Shown: positions 9,024 through 18,094 of the stretch, one piece after another
Position numbering within the stretch: position 1 is the first letter of the stretch
Layout: every line of letters starts with the position of its first letter
Source of the DNA: Amycolatopsis vastitatis
Lineage (GTDB): Bacteria > Actinomycetota > Actinomycetes > Mycobacteriales > Pseudonocardiaceae
NCBI RefSeq assembly: GCF_002234595.1
Contig: NZ_NMUL01000039.1
Location: 225,520-289,519 of the forward strand
Length of the DNA: 64,000 nt
Direction: 5' to 3'
Program-made: the position numbers and the translations under genes
Notes under the pieces: generated by a model
Told to the model about the DNA's origin: nothing
The model's database searches: none
The model's input: only the letters and a program-made list of their open reading frames with translations

Positions 9024-9329
9024 CCGGACACCTCACCACAGGCGATATCTGGCTACTGTGAGTCCCCGCCGCTCGCCGCGACGCGGCTTCCGGTAACGGG
9101 TCGTTGCGTTCTCCTTTCTGTCGAGACGGCACCCCGCCGAGACGGCGGCCGCGGAGCAGCGAGGCCTGGGTGAGCGGGCTCGCTCCGGGAAGGCCGGCAG
9201 CCGCCGGGGTCGGACAGCACCGCGCCGGACCAGCCGCCAGCCGAGGGCACGCGCCGGATCTCACTGCCGCGAGCGCCCGGTGACAGGCGCCGAACACCGT
9301 CGGGCCTGCCGAGCATCGCCGCGCTCAGG
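9024..9329. other. Intergenic region with no supported gene
   Basis: Roughly 300 GC-rich bases upstream of the M50-type gene. Minus-strand frames are open here (for example 9053-9316), but their translations are low-complexity Arg/Ser/Pro without a ribosome site at the ATG. I see no tRNA, riboswitch or terminator that I can defend. Confidence 0.5.
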
Positions 9330-10235
9330 TCATCGCGACTCCCGCATCCTGGCCTCGCCTTCGACGCGGAACAGGAACGACACCCAGCTCCGGAACGGCG
9401 CCCAGGCCTCCGCCAACGCCGCCAGCCCCGCTACATCCGCCTGGGGGACGTGGTAGGCGTCGCGCAGGATCTCGTGGAGGCGGCTCTCCGCCCGCGGGAA
9501 CACGTCCGGGTGGCCCGCTCCGCGGATCAGGATCAGCTCCGCACTGAACCGGCCGACTCCCGGCAGCAGCTGCAGCTGTTTCAGTGCCTCCTCCGCCGGC
9601 ATCGCCCGCAACGCGGCCGCGTCCAGCAGTCCCCCGGCCGCCGCCTCGGCGATGCCCCGCAGCCGGGACATCTTCGGGCCCGGCAGCCCGGGCAGGTACT
9701 CCAGTTTCGCCAGCGCCGCGGGGGCCGGGAACGACCTCAGCCTGCGCCCACCGACGTCGACCTCCGTGCCGTACCGCTCGGTCAGGCGCCGGCGCAGCCG
9801 CACCGCCTGCGTCATCCAGATCCGGTGGCTCAGCACCGCCCAGCACGCCGCTTCGTACGGCGACGCGAACAACACCGGCCGCAGCCCCGGGTGCAGGTCC
9901 TGGAGCAGCGCCACGACCGGATCCCGGCCGGCGACCTCCGGGAACGCGGTGCCGTCGATGTCCAGCGAGCACATCCTCCGCACCTGGGCCACCACCGCCT
10001 CCGCGTGCTCGGGCGGCCCGTGGACCTCGACCGTCACCTCGCCGGGCGATCTCTGCCGCAGCACCGCGCCCACCGGTGTCCACACGCCCTCCAACGGGAA
10101 GGCCACCCGGAGCGCGCCGGGCTCCGCTTCCGGCTGCCCGGCGGGGGCGAAGCCGGTCAGGAACCGGGCCGCCGCGGCCAGGTCGAACTCGCCGCGCACC
10201 GCGATCTCGCCACACGGAACGGAAATCGTCGTCAT
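9330..10235 (-). CDS. AlkA-type DNA glycosylase family protein (HhH-GPD)
   Basis: A 301-residue base-excision-repair-like protein. The ATG at 10235 follows GAGGAGGAG closely; the upstream extension is not family-like. An N-terminal AlkA-like region (1-110) precedes the helix-hairpin-helix core, with LEYLPGLPGPKMSRLRG and the hairpin LLPGVGRFSAELILIRGAG. After the hairpin, the usual catalytic Asp falls on Glu in DVFPRAESRLHE. That could be a subfamily trait or a change in activity. 3-methyladenine glycosylase activity is therefore likely but not certain. Confidence 0.82.
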   Translation of the reverse strand: MTTISVPCGEIAVRGEFDLAAAARFLTGFAPAGQPEAEPGALRVAFPLEGVWTPVGAVLRQRSPGEVTVEVHGPPEHAEAVVAQVRRMCSLDIDGTAFPEVAGRDPVVALLQDLHPGLRPVLFASPYEAACWAVLSHRIWMTQAVRLRRRLTERYGTEVDVGGRRLRSFPAPAALAKLEYLPGLPGPKMSRLRGIAEAAAGGLLDAAALRAMPAEEALKQLQLLPGVGRFSAELILIRGAGHPDVFPRAESRLHEILRDAYHVPQADVAGLAALAEAWAPFRSWVSFLFRVEGEARMRESR

Positions 10236-10372
10236 CTCTCCTCCTCGGATCGGAACCTCGCCTGCGACGTTAGGAACGACCACCGACAATTCCGGGCCGA
10301 GCGCGGATTTGTTCACTCGATCGAGTGCGGCCGAGTGGGCATACTGCCGGTATCCGAACCCCGGGAGGATGC

Positions 10373-11131
10373 GTGCCCACCAGCCGGAACACCGCCCTGG
10401 AGCGGGCGAACGCCCTGCTCGAGACGGCGGCGGAGACCGACAGCGGCTACCTCGACCTGCTGGGCCCGGCGAACCAGGCCGGTCCGCCGACCGGCATCAC
10501 GCAGCGCCTGATGCGCACGACCCTCCTCCCGCAGGTCTACGAGCGGTACTGGCGCCCCGCCCTCGGCCGCGCGTTCAAAGGCCCGTTCGGGCCGAGCATG
10601 GCGGGCGAAGTCGAGCTCGCCACGAAACTCCTCCGGCCGGCCCCGGGGCACACGGTGCTCGACGTCGCCTGCGGAACCGGGCGGTTCACCCGCGCGTTCG
10701 GCGCGGCCGTCGGCCCGGACGGGCTGGCGATCGGGCTCGACGGCGCCCGCGCCATGCTCGCCAAGGCCGTCGCCGAGCGCGGCCCGGACACCGTCGCCTA
10801 CCTGCGTGCCGACGCCGTCCGCCTGCCGTTGAAATCGTCCACTGTGGACGGACTCTGCTGCTTCGCCGCGCTTCACATGTTCGCCGAGCCGGAAACCGCG
10901 CTGGACTCCTTCGCACGCGTACTGAAACCAGGCGGCCGGATCGTCTTGCTGACGACCGCGCGCAGCGGCAGGCAGCCCCTGCGGCTGATCGAGTCGACCG
11001 GCGGGATCGTGAGCGGGCAGCGGATGTTCGACCGCGGCGAAATCGCGGCGAGCCTGCGCGCCCGCGGCTTCACGGAGATCACCGAACGGTACGCCGGCGT
11101 CACGCAGATCGTCGCGGGCCGGCTGGGCTGA
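10373..11131 (+). CDS. Class I SAM-dependent methyltransferase
   Basis: A 252-residue methyltransferase of the UbiE/COQ5-like type. GTG at 10373 is preceded by GGGAGGA at 10362-10368. The SAM-binding motif I is VLDVACGTGRFTRAFG (about 87-102); motif II/III regions read AYLRADAVRLPL and FARVLKPGGRIVLLTT. The substrate is unknown: nothing in the neighbourhood forms a pathway with it. It is transcribed away from the glycosylase gene and is followed 39 bases later by the M20 amidohydrolase, possibly as one unit. Confidence 0.85.
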   Translation: MPTSRNTALERANALLETAAETDSGYLDLLGPANQAGPPTGITQRLMRTTLLPQVYERYWRPALGRAFKGPFGPSMAGEVELATKLLRPAPGHTVLDVACGTGRFTRAFGAAVGPDGLAIGLDGARAMLAKAVAERGPDTVAYLRADAVRLPLKSSTVDGLCCFAALHMFAEPETALDSFARVLKPGGRIVLLTTARSGRQPLRLIESTGGIVSGQRMFDRGEIAASLRARGFTEITERYAGVTQIVAGRLG

Positions 11132-11170
11132 GCGGCACGAATTGTCGGGGGCGGCGGTTAGCATCGCCCC

Positions 11171-12493
11171 ATGACCCACGCCGATCCCGTCCCGCCCGAC
11201 GACAGCTACCTGCGTTCCCTGGTCGAGGCCACCGCCGACGCCGTCGCGGCCGCCGAACCGCTGTCCTCGCCCCACCCGGGCGCGGACGAGGCGACCCGGG
11301 CCGAGGTGACCGCCGCGGTAGAGCGCGGCTCACCCGATCTGGTGGCGTTGAGCCAAGATCTGCACGCCCACCCGGAGGAAGGGTTCGCCGAGCACCGCTC
11401 GGTCCGGGCCCTGGCGGACCTCCTGCGACGCCACGGCCACGAGGCCACCGTCGGCGTCGGCGGGCTCGACACCGCACTGCGGGTCAGCACGCCCCGACAA
11501 GAGGGCCCGCACATCGCCGTCCTCGCCGAGTACGACGCGTTGCCCGGGCTCGGCCACGCGTGCGGTCACAACATCATCTGCACCACCGCCGCGGGCGGGT
11601 TCCTCGGCGCGGCCACGGTCGCCGAACGGCTCGGCGGCCGCGTCAGCCTCATCGGCACACCGGCCGAGGAGGGCGGGGGTGGCAAGGAGATCCTCGCCCG
11701 CGCCGGCGTGTTCGACGACGTCGACGCGGTGATCATGCTGCACCCGTTCAGCCACGACATCGCGCTGCACCCGTTCCTCGGCCGCCGTCAGCTGGAGATG
11801 GTCTTCCACGGCGTCGGCGCCCACGCGAGCGCCCAGCCGTTCATGGGCCGCAACGCGCTCGACGCGGCGGTCGCGGCGTACCAGGGCGTCTCGGCGTTGC
11901 GCCAGCAGCTGCCGCAGAGCGACCGCGTCCACGGCGTGTTCACCGACGGCGGCGCCCGGCCCAACGTCATCCCGGCACGCGCCGCGCTGCTGTTCTACCT
12001 GCGCTCCCAGAGCCCGGAGACCCTGCGTGACCTCGCCGCCCGCATGACGTCGATCGCCGAAGGCGCCGCGGCGATGACCGGCTGCGGCGTCGAGCTGATC
12101 TGGGACGCCCAGGCGGCCTACCTGCCGATCCGGTTCAACACCGCGCTCGCCGGGCGCTGGTCGGCCAACCAGGTGATCACCGGCCGCAAGCCGCTCCCGC
12201 CCGGCATCGTGCCGGAGTCGCTCACCGGCTCCACCGACCTCGGCAACCTGTCGTACCGGATGCCCGCGCTGCACCCCATGCTCGCGGTCTCAGGACCGAC
12301 GACCGCCTTGCACACCAAGGAGTTCGCGGCCGCGGCCGGTTCGGAGACGGGCGACGCGGGAGTCCGGGACGGTGCGCTGGGGCTGGCCCTGACCGCCGCC
12401 GACTACCTCGGCGACGCCGCGCTGCGGAAGGCGGTGCACGACGAGTTCGAAGCGGCGGGAGGAGCCCTGGACGTCCCGTCGTTCTTCGCCTGA
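11171..12493 (+). CDS. M20-family amidohydrolase (AbgB/hippurate-hydrolase-like)
   Basis: A 440-residue metal-dependent amidohydrolase. Zinc/manganese ligand regions are visible: AEYDALPGLGHACGHN, then PAEEGGGGKEI, then HPFSHD, with a dimerisation/lid domain in the middle (GVGAHASAQPFMGRNALDA). The pattern matches p-aminobenzoyl-glutamate utilisation and related N-acyl amino acid hydrolases. The substrate cannot be told from sequence. ATG at 11171. No signal peptide, so it is cytoplasmic. Confidence 0.88.
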   Translation: MTHADPVPPDDSYLRSLVEATADAVAAAEPLSSPHPGADEATRAEVTAAVERGSPDLVALSQDLHAHPEEGFAEHRSVRALADLLRRHGHEATVGVGGLDTALRVSTPRQEGPHIAVLAEYDALPGLGHACGHNIICTTAAGGFLGAATVAERLGGRVSLIGTPAEEGGGGKEILARAGVFDDVDAVIMLHPFSHDIALHPFLGRRQLEMVFHGVGAHASAQPFMGRNALDAAVAAYQGVSALRQQLPQSDRVHGVFTDGGARPNVIPARAALLFYLRSQSPETLRDLAARMTSIAEGAAAMTGCGVELIWDAQAAYLPIRFNTALAGRWSANQVITGRKPLPPGIVPESLTGSTDLGNLSYRMPALHPMLAVSGPTTALHTKEFAAAAGSETGDAGVRDGALGLALTAADYLGDAALRKAVHDEFEAAGGALDVPSFFA

Positions 12494-12591
12494 CGCCTGA
12501 GGAAAACCTGAGTTTTCTCAGCTGATTCTTCTCAGCAAAGCCTGAGGTATTTCCACAGGCTGTTCACAAGCACGGGCGCGAATCTGGTGCC

Positions 12592-13620
12592 ATGACCGAG
12601 AACGAGAGTCGGCCCGGCCCCGCCTCACCCGGTGGGCACCAGCCGCACCAGAGCACCCAGCAGTACGGGCCGTACGCGCAGTACGCCTACCAGCAGCAGG
12701 CCGCGCCGAATCCGCTCTTCACGCCGCAGCCGCCGGGTCAGGGGCACGCGCCCACGGCGCTCAAGGCCAAGCCGCGCAGGGCCGGCCGCGTCGCGATGAT
12801 CGTCAGCGCGACCGCCCTCGGCGCCGCCCTGGTCGGCGGCGTCGGCGGCGCCGCGATCGTCGGGCTGACCGCGAACTCGGCGGACGGCGCGACGACGTCG
12901 GTGAGCACGCCGGCCGTGAACGGGCAGCCGGTCTCGAACTCCACCGCGACCGGTGACGTGAGCGCCGTCGCGGCGAAGGTGACGCCCAGCGTCGTCCAGA
13001 TCAACGTCACCACCGCTCAGGGCGAGGCCATCGGCTCCGGCGTCATCCTGACCTCGAACGGCCGGATCCTGACCAATGCGCACGTCGTCGACGGCGCCCA
13101 GAACGTCGTCATCACCACAGCCGACGGCAAGAAGTACCAGGCCAGTGTGGTCGGCGCGGACACCAAGGCGGACATCGCGGTGGTGCAGGCGCAGAACGCG
13201 AGCGGCCTGACGGCGGCGACGCTGGGCGACTCGAGCAAGCTGGTCGTCGGCCAGGAAGTGGTCGCGATCGGGTCGCCGGGCGGCCTCCAGAACACCGTCA
13301 CCACCGGCATCGTCAGCGCCCTGAACCGCAACCTCTCCGACATCGGGCAGGGCGAGCAGCAGCAGCGCTCGCCGTTCAGCCGGACGTCGGAGCAGAGCAG
13401 CGACGCGCCCAGCTACACCGCGATCCAGACCGACGCCGCGATCAACCAGGGCAACTCCGGCGGCGCGCTGGTCGACGCCCAGGGCAACGTGATCGGCATC
13501 AACTCGGCGCTCTACAGCCCGGCGGCATCGGCCAACGGCGCGGCGGGCAGCGTCGGGATCGGCTTCGCGATCCCGATCAACGACGCCAAGAAGATCGTCG
13601 ACCAGATCGTGAACAGCTAG
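12592..13620 (+). CDS. HtrA/PepD-like membrane-anchored trypsin-like serine protease
   Basis: A 342-residue protein with a Gln/Pro-rich cytoplasmic N-terminus (1-60), one membrane segment (about 64-90) and an extracellular trypsin-like domain. The catalytic triad is visible: His in LTNAHVVDG, Asp in TKADIAVVQ, Ser in NQGNSGGALVD. It resembles actinobacterial PepD/HtrA proteins but lacks a C-terminal PDZ domain, ending shortly after the protease fold (IGFAIPINDAKKIVDQI). Envelope protein quality control is the likely role. Confidence 0.88.
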   Translation: MTENESRPGPASPGGHQPHQSTQQYGPYAQYAYQQQAAPNPLFTPQPPGQGHAPTALKAKPRRAGRVAMIVSATALGAALVGGVGGAAIVGLTANSADGATTSVSTPAVNGQPVSNSTATGDVSAVAAKVTPSVVQINVTTAQGEAIGSGVILTSNGRILTNAHVVDGAQNVVITTADGKKYQASVVGADTKADIAVVQAQNASGLTAATLGDSSKLVVGQEVVAIGSPGGLQNTVTTGIVSALNRNLSDIGQGEQQQRSPFSRTSEQSSDAPSYTAIQTDAAINQGNSGGALVDAQGNVIGINSALYSPAASANGAAGSVGIGFAIPINDAKKIVDQIVNS

Positions 13621-13685
13621 CCGCGGACGGGCCGCGGACGGGGCGGCCCGTCCCCCGCTTCGGGGAGCGGAGCGGGGTACACCGC

Positions 13686-13730
13686 GAAGGCCGTTTCGAG
13701 AGTCAATCGGGGGCTCTCGAAACGGCCTTC
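13686..13730. terminator. Bidirectional terminator hairpin
   Basis: A perfect 17-base inverted repeat (13686-13702 and 13714-13730, GAAGGCCGTTTCGAGAG) with an 11-base loop lies between the convergent protease and DUF3224 genes. It is well placed to stop transcription from both sides. Confidence 0.8.
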
Positions 13731-13737
13731 GTGCTGC

Positions 13738-14115
13738 TCAGAGCGTGTACATGAGGGTCAAGTGGTGGTTCTCGCCGTCGATCTCGATGTTCGCCGTCCC
13801 GGAGATCCCGGTCAGCTCGCCGGCCCCGGAGCCGGTGAGGATCTTCAAAGCCATTCCGGACTCCTCGTCGGCTGTGTGGTGCAGGACGAAGCTGCCCTTG
13901 CGGCCGTCGACCGAGACCTCCAGCCGCTCGAAGCCGACATACGCGCGCGAAGTCGCGTTGGTCGCCGTCAAAAGCTCGACCTTGCTGGTCCCCTCGACCG
14001 CCCCGGTGAACGTCTTGGCGATCGCCACCCGGGCGAGCTCGTTGCCCGCGAACTCGTCGGTCGCCTGCGGCTCCCACTGGTCGACGGTGAACGACGCGGT
14101 GGCGGTGCTGGTCAT
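13738..14115 (-). CDS. DUF3224 family protein
   Basis: A 125-residue small cytoplasmic beta-barrel-like protein. The sequence (FTGAVEGTSKVELLTA, GRKGSFVLHHTA, ISGTANIEIDGENHHLTLMY) matches the DUF3224 family, common in actinomycetes and of unknown function. ATG at 14115 with AGAGGGA upstream. Monocistronic, convergent with the HtrA-like gene across a terminator. Confidence 0.85.
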   Translation of the reverse strand: MTSTATASFTVDQWEPQATDEFAGNELARVAIAKTFTGAVEGTSKVELLTATNATSRAYVGFERLEVSVDGRKGSFVLHHTADEESGMALKILTGSGAGELTGISGTANIEIDGENHHLTLMYTL

Positions 14116-14185
14116 GATGGGTTCCCTCTCTTCGGTGTGGGAACCACCTTGACAGCGAAACCTGACAAGGAGCGTCAGGTATTGC

Positions 14186-15700
14186 TCACCGCCTCCGGTT
14201 GCCGAACAGCCCCCGCGTGATCTCCCGGCCCAGCGCGCTCGCCGCCGACCGCATGAACGACTTCACGGCGGGGTTCTTCATCGCCGACTCGAGGAGCCCC
14301 GGCTCGTCCTTCCCGGGCTCCGGAGCGGGCGCCTCGGGCGGCGGAGCGGCGGCGACCTTCGCGGCCAGCTTCTCGTAGGCCGATTCCCGGTCGATCGTCT
14401 CGGCGTACTTGGCGTGCAGGTCGGACGCCGTCACGGCCGCGGCGACGGCCTCCGGCCCGATCGAGCCCATCTTCGACCGCGGCGCACGCAGCCGCGTCCA
14501 CGCCACCGGCGTCGGCGCGCCCCGCTCCGACAGCACCGTGACGATCGCCTCACCGATACCCAGCGACGTCAACGCCGCGTCGAGCTCGTAGAACTTCGTC
14601 TTCGGGTAGGTCTTGACCGTCTTGGCCAGCGCCGCCTGGTCGTCCGGGGTGAACGCGCGCAGCGCGTGCTGGATCCGGGCACCGAGCTGCGAAAGCACGG
14701 CGTTCGGGATGTCCGTCGGCAGCTGCGTGCAGAAGAACACGCCGACACCCTTCGACCGGATCAGCTTCACGGTCTGTTCGATGCGGTCCACAAACGCCTT
14801 CGACGCGTCGGAGAAGAGCAGATGGGCTTCGTCGAAGAAGAACACCAGCTTCGGCTTGTCGAGATCGCCTTCCTCGGGCAGCTCCTCGAACAGCTCCGCC
14901 AGCAGCCACATCAGGAACGTCGAGAACAACGCCGGCTTCGCCTGCAGGTTGTCCAGCTCCAGCAGCGTGACGACACCCCGGCCGTCCGCCTGCCGCATCA
15001 GGTCGTGGACGTCCAGCTCCGGTTCGCCGAAGAAGTCCTCCCCGCCTTGGGCCTCCAGATTGGACAGCGCACGCAGGATCACCCCGGCCGTCGCCGCCGA
15101 GACCCCACCGATGCCCTTCAGGTCCTCCTTGCCTTCGTCGCTCGTCAGGTGCGTGATCACCGAACGGAGGTCCTTCGTGTCCAGCAGGGCGAGGCCGCGC
15201 TGGTCCGCCCAGTGGAAGATCAGCCCGAGCGTCGACTCCTGCGTGTCGTTCAGCCCCAGCACCTTCGCCAGCAACACCGGCCCGAAGCTGGTGATCGTCG
15301 CCCGGACCGGCGCCCCCTTCCCGCCCGTCCCCAGCGACAGGAACTGCACGGGGAACGCGGAGCCCGCCCAGTCGTCACCGAGCTCCCGCGAACGCCGCGT
15401 GACCTTGTCGTTCGCCTCCCCCGCCGCGGCGAGCCCGGACAGATCGCCCTTCACGTCCGCGAGCACCACCGGCACCCCGGCGGCCGACAACTGTTCCGCG
15501 ATCAGCTGCAAAGTCTTCGTCTTGCCCGTCCCGGTCGCCCCCGCGACCAAGCCGTGCCGGTTCAGCGTCGCCAACGGCAGCCGCACCGCGGCCGCCGCGT
15601 CCACCTGCCCGTCGAGCACCACCGCACCCAGCTCCAGCGCAGCACCCTCACTCGCGTAACGAGCGGCGATCTCACTCGCCGGCGACCCCTGCACCGTCAC
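14186..15700 (-). CDS. HerA/DUF853-type ATPase (YjgR-like)
   Basis: A 504-residue P-loop ATPase of the FtsK/HerA superfamily. Walker A is GATGTGKTKT (about 52-61) and Walker B lies in KLVFFFDEAHLLF. LIRSKGVGVFFCTQLPTDIP and the Arg-finger region LGARIQHALRAFTP follow. Length and order match the E. coli YjgR/DUF853 group, whose role is still unclear. The GTG at 15700 is chosen for GGGAG at proper distance; a longer open frame reaches 15811 but would run into the promoter of the divergent orn gene. Confidence 0.85.
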   Translation of the reverse strand: MTVQGSPASEIAARYASEGAALELGAVVLDGQVDAAAAVRLPLATLNRHGLVAGATGTGKTKTLQLIAEQLSAAGVPVVLADVKGDLSGLAAAGEANDKVTRRSRELGDDWAGSAFPVQFLSLGTGGKGAPVRATITSFGPVLLAKVLGLNDTQESTLGLIFHWADQRGLALLDTKDLRSVITHLTSDEGKEDLKGIGGVSAATAGVILRALSNLEAQGGEDFFGEPELDVHDLMRQADGRGVVTLLELDNLQAKPALFSTFLMWLLAELFEELPEEGDLDKPKLVFFFDEAHLLFSDASKAFVDRIEQTVKLIRSKGVGVFFCTQLPTDIPNAVLSQLGARIQHALRAFTPDDQAALAKTVKTYPKTKFYELDAALTSLGIGEAIVTVLSERGAPTPVAWTRLRAPRSKMGSIGPEAVAAAVTASDLHAKYAETIDRESAYEKLAAKVAAAPPPEAPAPEPGKDEPGLLESAMKNPAVKSFMRSAASALGREITRGLFGNRRR

Positions 15701-15814
15701 TGTCCCGCTCCCGATCTGTGTCCGACACCACATCCGAACCCGGCTTCGCGAGCGTAACGCGCCGTACGCGCAGGTAACGCTCCTCATATCCCCGTGTCGG
15801 GTTAGGGTCACCAG

Positions 15815-16423
15815 GTGACCGACCGCCTAGTCTGGATCGACTGCGAGATGACGGGGCTCGACCTCGGCAAGGAAGCGTTGATCGAAATCGCCGCCCTCGT
15901 CACCGACGCGGAGCTGAACATCCTCGGCGACGGAGTCGACATCGTCATCCACGCCGACGAGGAAAAACTCGCCGGGATGCCCGACATCGTCCGCGAGATG
16001 CACGCCCACTCCGGCCTCACCGAGGAAGTCCGCCGCTCCACCGTGACCCTCGAAGAAGCCGAACGCCGCGTCCTCGACTACATCCGCGAGCACGTCCCCG
16101 AATCCGGCACCGCCCCCCTCGCCGGCAACTCCATCGCCACCGACCGCGGCTTCATCGCCCGCGACATGCCGGCCCTCGACGCCCACCTCCACTATCGCAT
16201 GGTCGACGTCTCCTCCGTCAAGGAACTCGTCCGCCGCTGGTACCCCCGCATCTACTACGCGAAGCCGGAGAAGGGCCTCGCCCACCGCGCCCTCGCCGAC
16301 ATCAAGGAATCCATCGGCGAACTCGACTACTACCGGCGCGTCGCCTTCGTCCCCCAACCCGGCCCCAGCAGCGAAGAAGCCAAGGCCGCCGCCGCTGAAG
16401 TGCAGGAACAGCACCAGAGGTAA
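15815..16423 (+). CDS. orn: Oligoribonuclease
   Basis: A 202-residue DEDDh 3'-5' exonuclease that degrades 2-5-mer RNAs to mononucleotides. The exonuclease residues are visible in WIDCEMTGLDL, NSIATDRGFIARDMP and AHRALADIKESI. The length is normal apart from an Ala/Glu/Gln-rich C-terminal tail. GTG start at 15815. It is followed directly by tRNA-His, a common actinomycete arrangement. Confidence 0.96.
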   Translation: MTDRLVWIDCEMTGLDLGKEALIEIAALVTDAELNILGDGVDIVIHADEEKLAGMPDIVREMHAHSGLTEEVRRSTVTLEEAERRVLDYIREHVPESGTAPLAGNSIATDRGFIARDMPALDAHLHYRMVDVSSVKELVRRWYPRIYYAKPEKGLAHRALADIKESIGELDYYRRVAFVPQPGPSSEEAKAAAAEVQEQHQR

Positions 16424-16499
16424 CCCCCTGCGAACCCCGCGAGGGCACCCGCTACGATTACAGCCAACGAGGTGATCGCAAGCGGTTCCCTCGCTGATG

Positions 16500-16575
16500 G
16501 TGGGCGTAGCTCAGCTGGTAGAGCACCTGGTTGTGGTCCAGGAGGTCGCGGGTTCGAAACCCGTCGCTCACCCCA
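16500..16575 (+). tRNA. tRNA-His (GTG)
   Basis: The cloverleaf is complete: acceptor GTGGGCG paired with CGCTCAC, D-arm GCTCAGCTGGTAGAGC, anticodon GTG in TTGTGGT, T-loop GGTTCGAAACC. Discriminator C at 16572 and an encoded CCA at 16573-16575 are present. The extra 5' G (G-1) typical of tRNA-His is encoded at 16499. Confidence 0.97.
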
Positions 16576-16579
16576 TTGG

Positions 16580-16638
16580 CCCCAGGCTGGTCGGTTGCTT
16601 CGCAACCTTCCCCTCGCCTGGGGTTTCGCCTTTTTGTG
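16580..16638 (+). terminator. Rho-independent-like terminator after tRNA-His
   Basis: CCCCAGGC (16580-16587) pairs with GCCTGGGG (16616-16623), with an inner hairpin GGTTGC-TTC-GCAACC, and TTTCGCCTTTTTG follows. It should end the orn/tRNA-His transcript. Confidence 0.75.
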
Positions 16639-16679
16639 GGGGTCGAACCCCCACACCCCCGCCGGGGGCGAGCCCCCGG
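16638..16679. repeat. Pair of very GC-rich palindromes
   Basis: GGGGGTCGAACCCCC (16638-16652) is followed by CCGGGGG-CGAG-CCCCCGG (16662-16679). They lie between the tRNA-His terminator and the convergent glycosyltransferase stop and could act as its terminator or be a dispersed repeat unit. Confidence 0.5.
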
Positions 16680-16695
16680 ACCCCCATCCCCGTGG

Positions 16696-17982
16696 TTACC
16701 TTGGGTGGGTTGGTGTGGTCGTCCTTGTGAGGGTGGGGTTTAGCTGGGCTGGGCGGATTGCTGCCAGGGCTATCAGCGCCAGGGCCAGGGCTACGTAGAG
16801 GGCGTGGGCCAGTGCCTGGGTTATTGGGGCGTAGTTGTCCGGGAGGACCGCCAGGCCTACTACCGGGACGTTGCCTCGGCCGTCTCCTACCTTCCAGGGG
16901 AAGAGCAGGAGGTACGTCACCGTTAGGGCTGCTGCTGGGAGCCATGTTCGGGCTCGGAATGCCGCACATGCGCCCATTACGAAGAAGGGGATGAACCAGA
17001 CCCAGTAGTGCGACCAGGTCCAGGGTGTCACCAGGACCATCATGGCGCCCGTTACGCTCACTGCCAGCAGTTCGCGGCCCTCGCGGTGGGCTCGGATCGC
17101 TATCCACAGGGCCGCCAGGGCTACTACTGCTGCTGCGGGGATCCAGATCTTGCCCGGGACGTCCGGGATGTCCAGCAGGCGGGCCAGTGCGCCTCGGATC
17201 GACTGGTTCTCCGGGGACGTCGCGTCGCTGTCGCCCGTGATTCGGGATGGGTCCGCCAGGTTTGCCGACCAGAATGCTGCCGAATCTCGGGGGAGGGCCA
17301 CGAAGCCGGCCAGGACTGTCAGGGCGAACGTGCCCGTGGCCACCGCTGCCGCGCGGAACCTGCGTGTCACCAGCAGGTACACCACGAAGATCGCCGGTGT
17401 CAGCTTTATGCCCGCCGCCAGTCCGACCCCGGCGCCCGTCCACCAGCGGTTCCGGCCGGTCAGGTCCACCAGGACCAGGCACAGCAACAGCAGGTTCACC
17501 TGGCCCGAGGTGAAGTTCATCAACACCGGCTGCAGCGGCAGCGCCAGCGCCGTCAACGCCGCCGTCGCCGCGACCCGGCCCTGGTCCGGCGCGTAACCCT
17601 GCTGCCCCAGCGACACCCACACGACCACCAGCAGCGAGAACAGGTTCACCAGCACGGCCAGCAGCGGCAGCAGCAGCTTCGGCACCACCGTCAACGGCAC
17701 GAACACGCCGGCCGCGAACGGCGTGTACTTGAACGTGCCGCCGATCGTCGGCAGGGCCGAGACCCCGGGTTCGTACAGGGCCACCCCGGCGCGCACCGCG
17801 CGGCCGGTCGCCACATAGGACTTGAAGTCCTCGAGGTAGACGCCCGCCGTCGTCCAGACACCCGCCCACACGGTGTAGCCCGCGAAGATCACCAGCAGCA
17901 GCGCCCCGGACAGCACCGTCCACCACAGCGGCGCGGGCAGCTTCCGCCCGACCGGTGCTTCCGATACCACGACCGTCGTCAT
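16696..17982 (-). CDS. GT87-family polyprenol-phosphate-mannose-dependent mannosyltransferase
   Basis: A 428-residue integral membrane glycosyltransferase with about ten hydrophobic segments. It resembles the DUF2029/GT87 alpha-1,2-mannosyltransferases (PimE group) that extend phosphatidylinositol mannosides or lipomannan on the outer face of the membrane. The Asp after the first membrane segments (VYLEDFKSYVATGRAV) is the typical catalytic-loop region. The ATG at 17982 follows GAGGGGGC and gives MTTVVVSEAPVG. It is divergent from the MHS transporter gene. The exact acceptor is unknown. Confidence 0.8.
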   Translation of the reverse strand: MTTVVVSEAPVGRKLPAPLWWTVLSGALLLVIFAGYTVWAGVWTTAGVYLEDFKSYVATGRAVRAGVALYEPGVSALPTIGGTFKYTPFAAGVFVPLTVVPKLLLPLLAVLVNLFSLLVVVWVSLGQQGYAPDQGRVAATAALTALALPLQPVLMNFTSGQVNLLLLCLVLVDLTGRNRWWTGAGVGLAAGIKLTPAIFVVYLLVTRRFRAAAVATGTFALTVLAGFVALPRDSAAFWSANLADPSRITGDSDATSPENQSIRGALARLLDIPDVPGKIWIPAAAVVALAALWIAIRAHREGRELLAVSVTGAMMVLVTPWTWSHYWVWFIPFFVMGACAAFRARTWLPAAALTVTYLLLFPWKVGDGRGNVPVVGLAVLPDNYAPITQALAHALYVALALALIALAAIRPAQLNPTLTRTTTPTHPR

Positions 17983-18094
17983 GAGCTGCCCCCTCGATAC
18001 GCGCGGAAGTGTAGGCAGCTTGAAATGTCCTAATTGGCCTTCGCCCAAACGTGGTAGCGCTCACGACCGGATGGCTCATCGTGCGAGAGGCCGG

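Noticed and set aside
9053..9316. Small minus-strand gene upstream of the M50-type gene
   Set aside because: Low-complexity translation, no ribosome site at the ATG, no recognisable motif.
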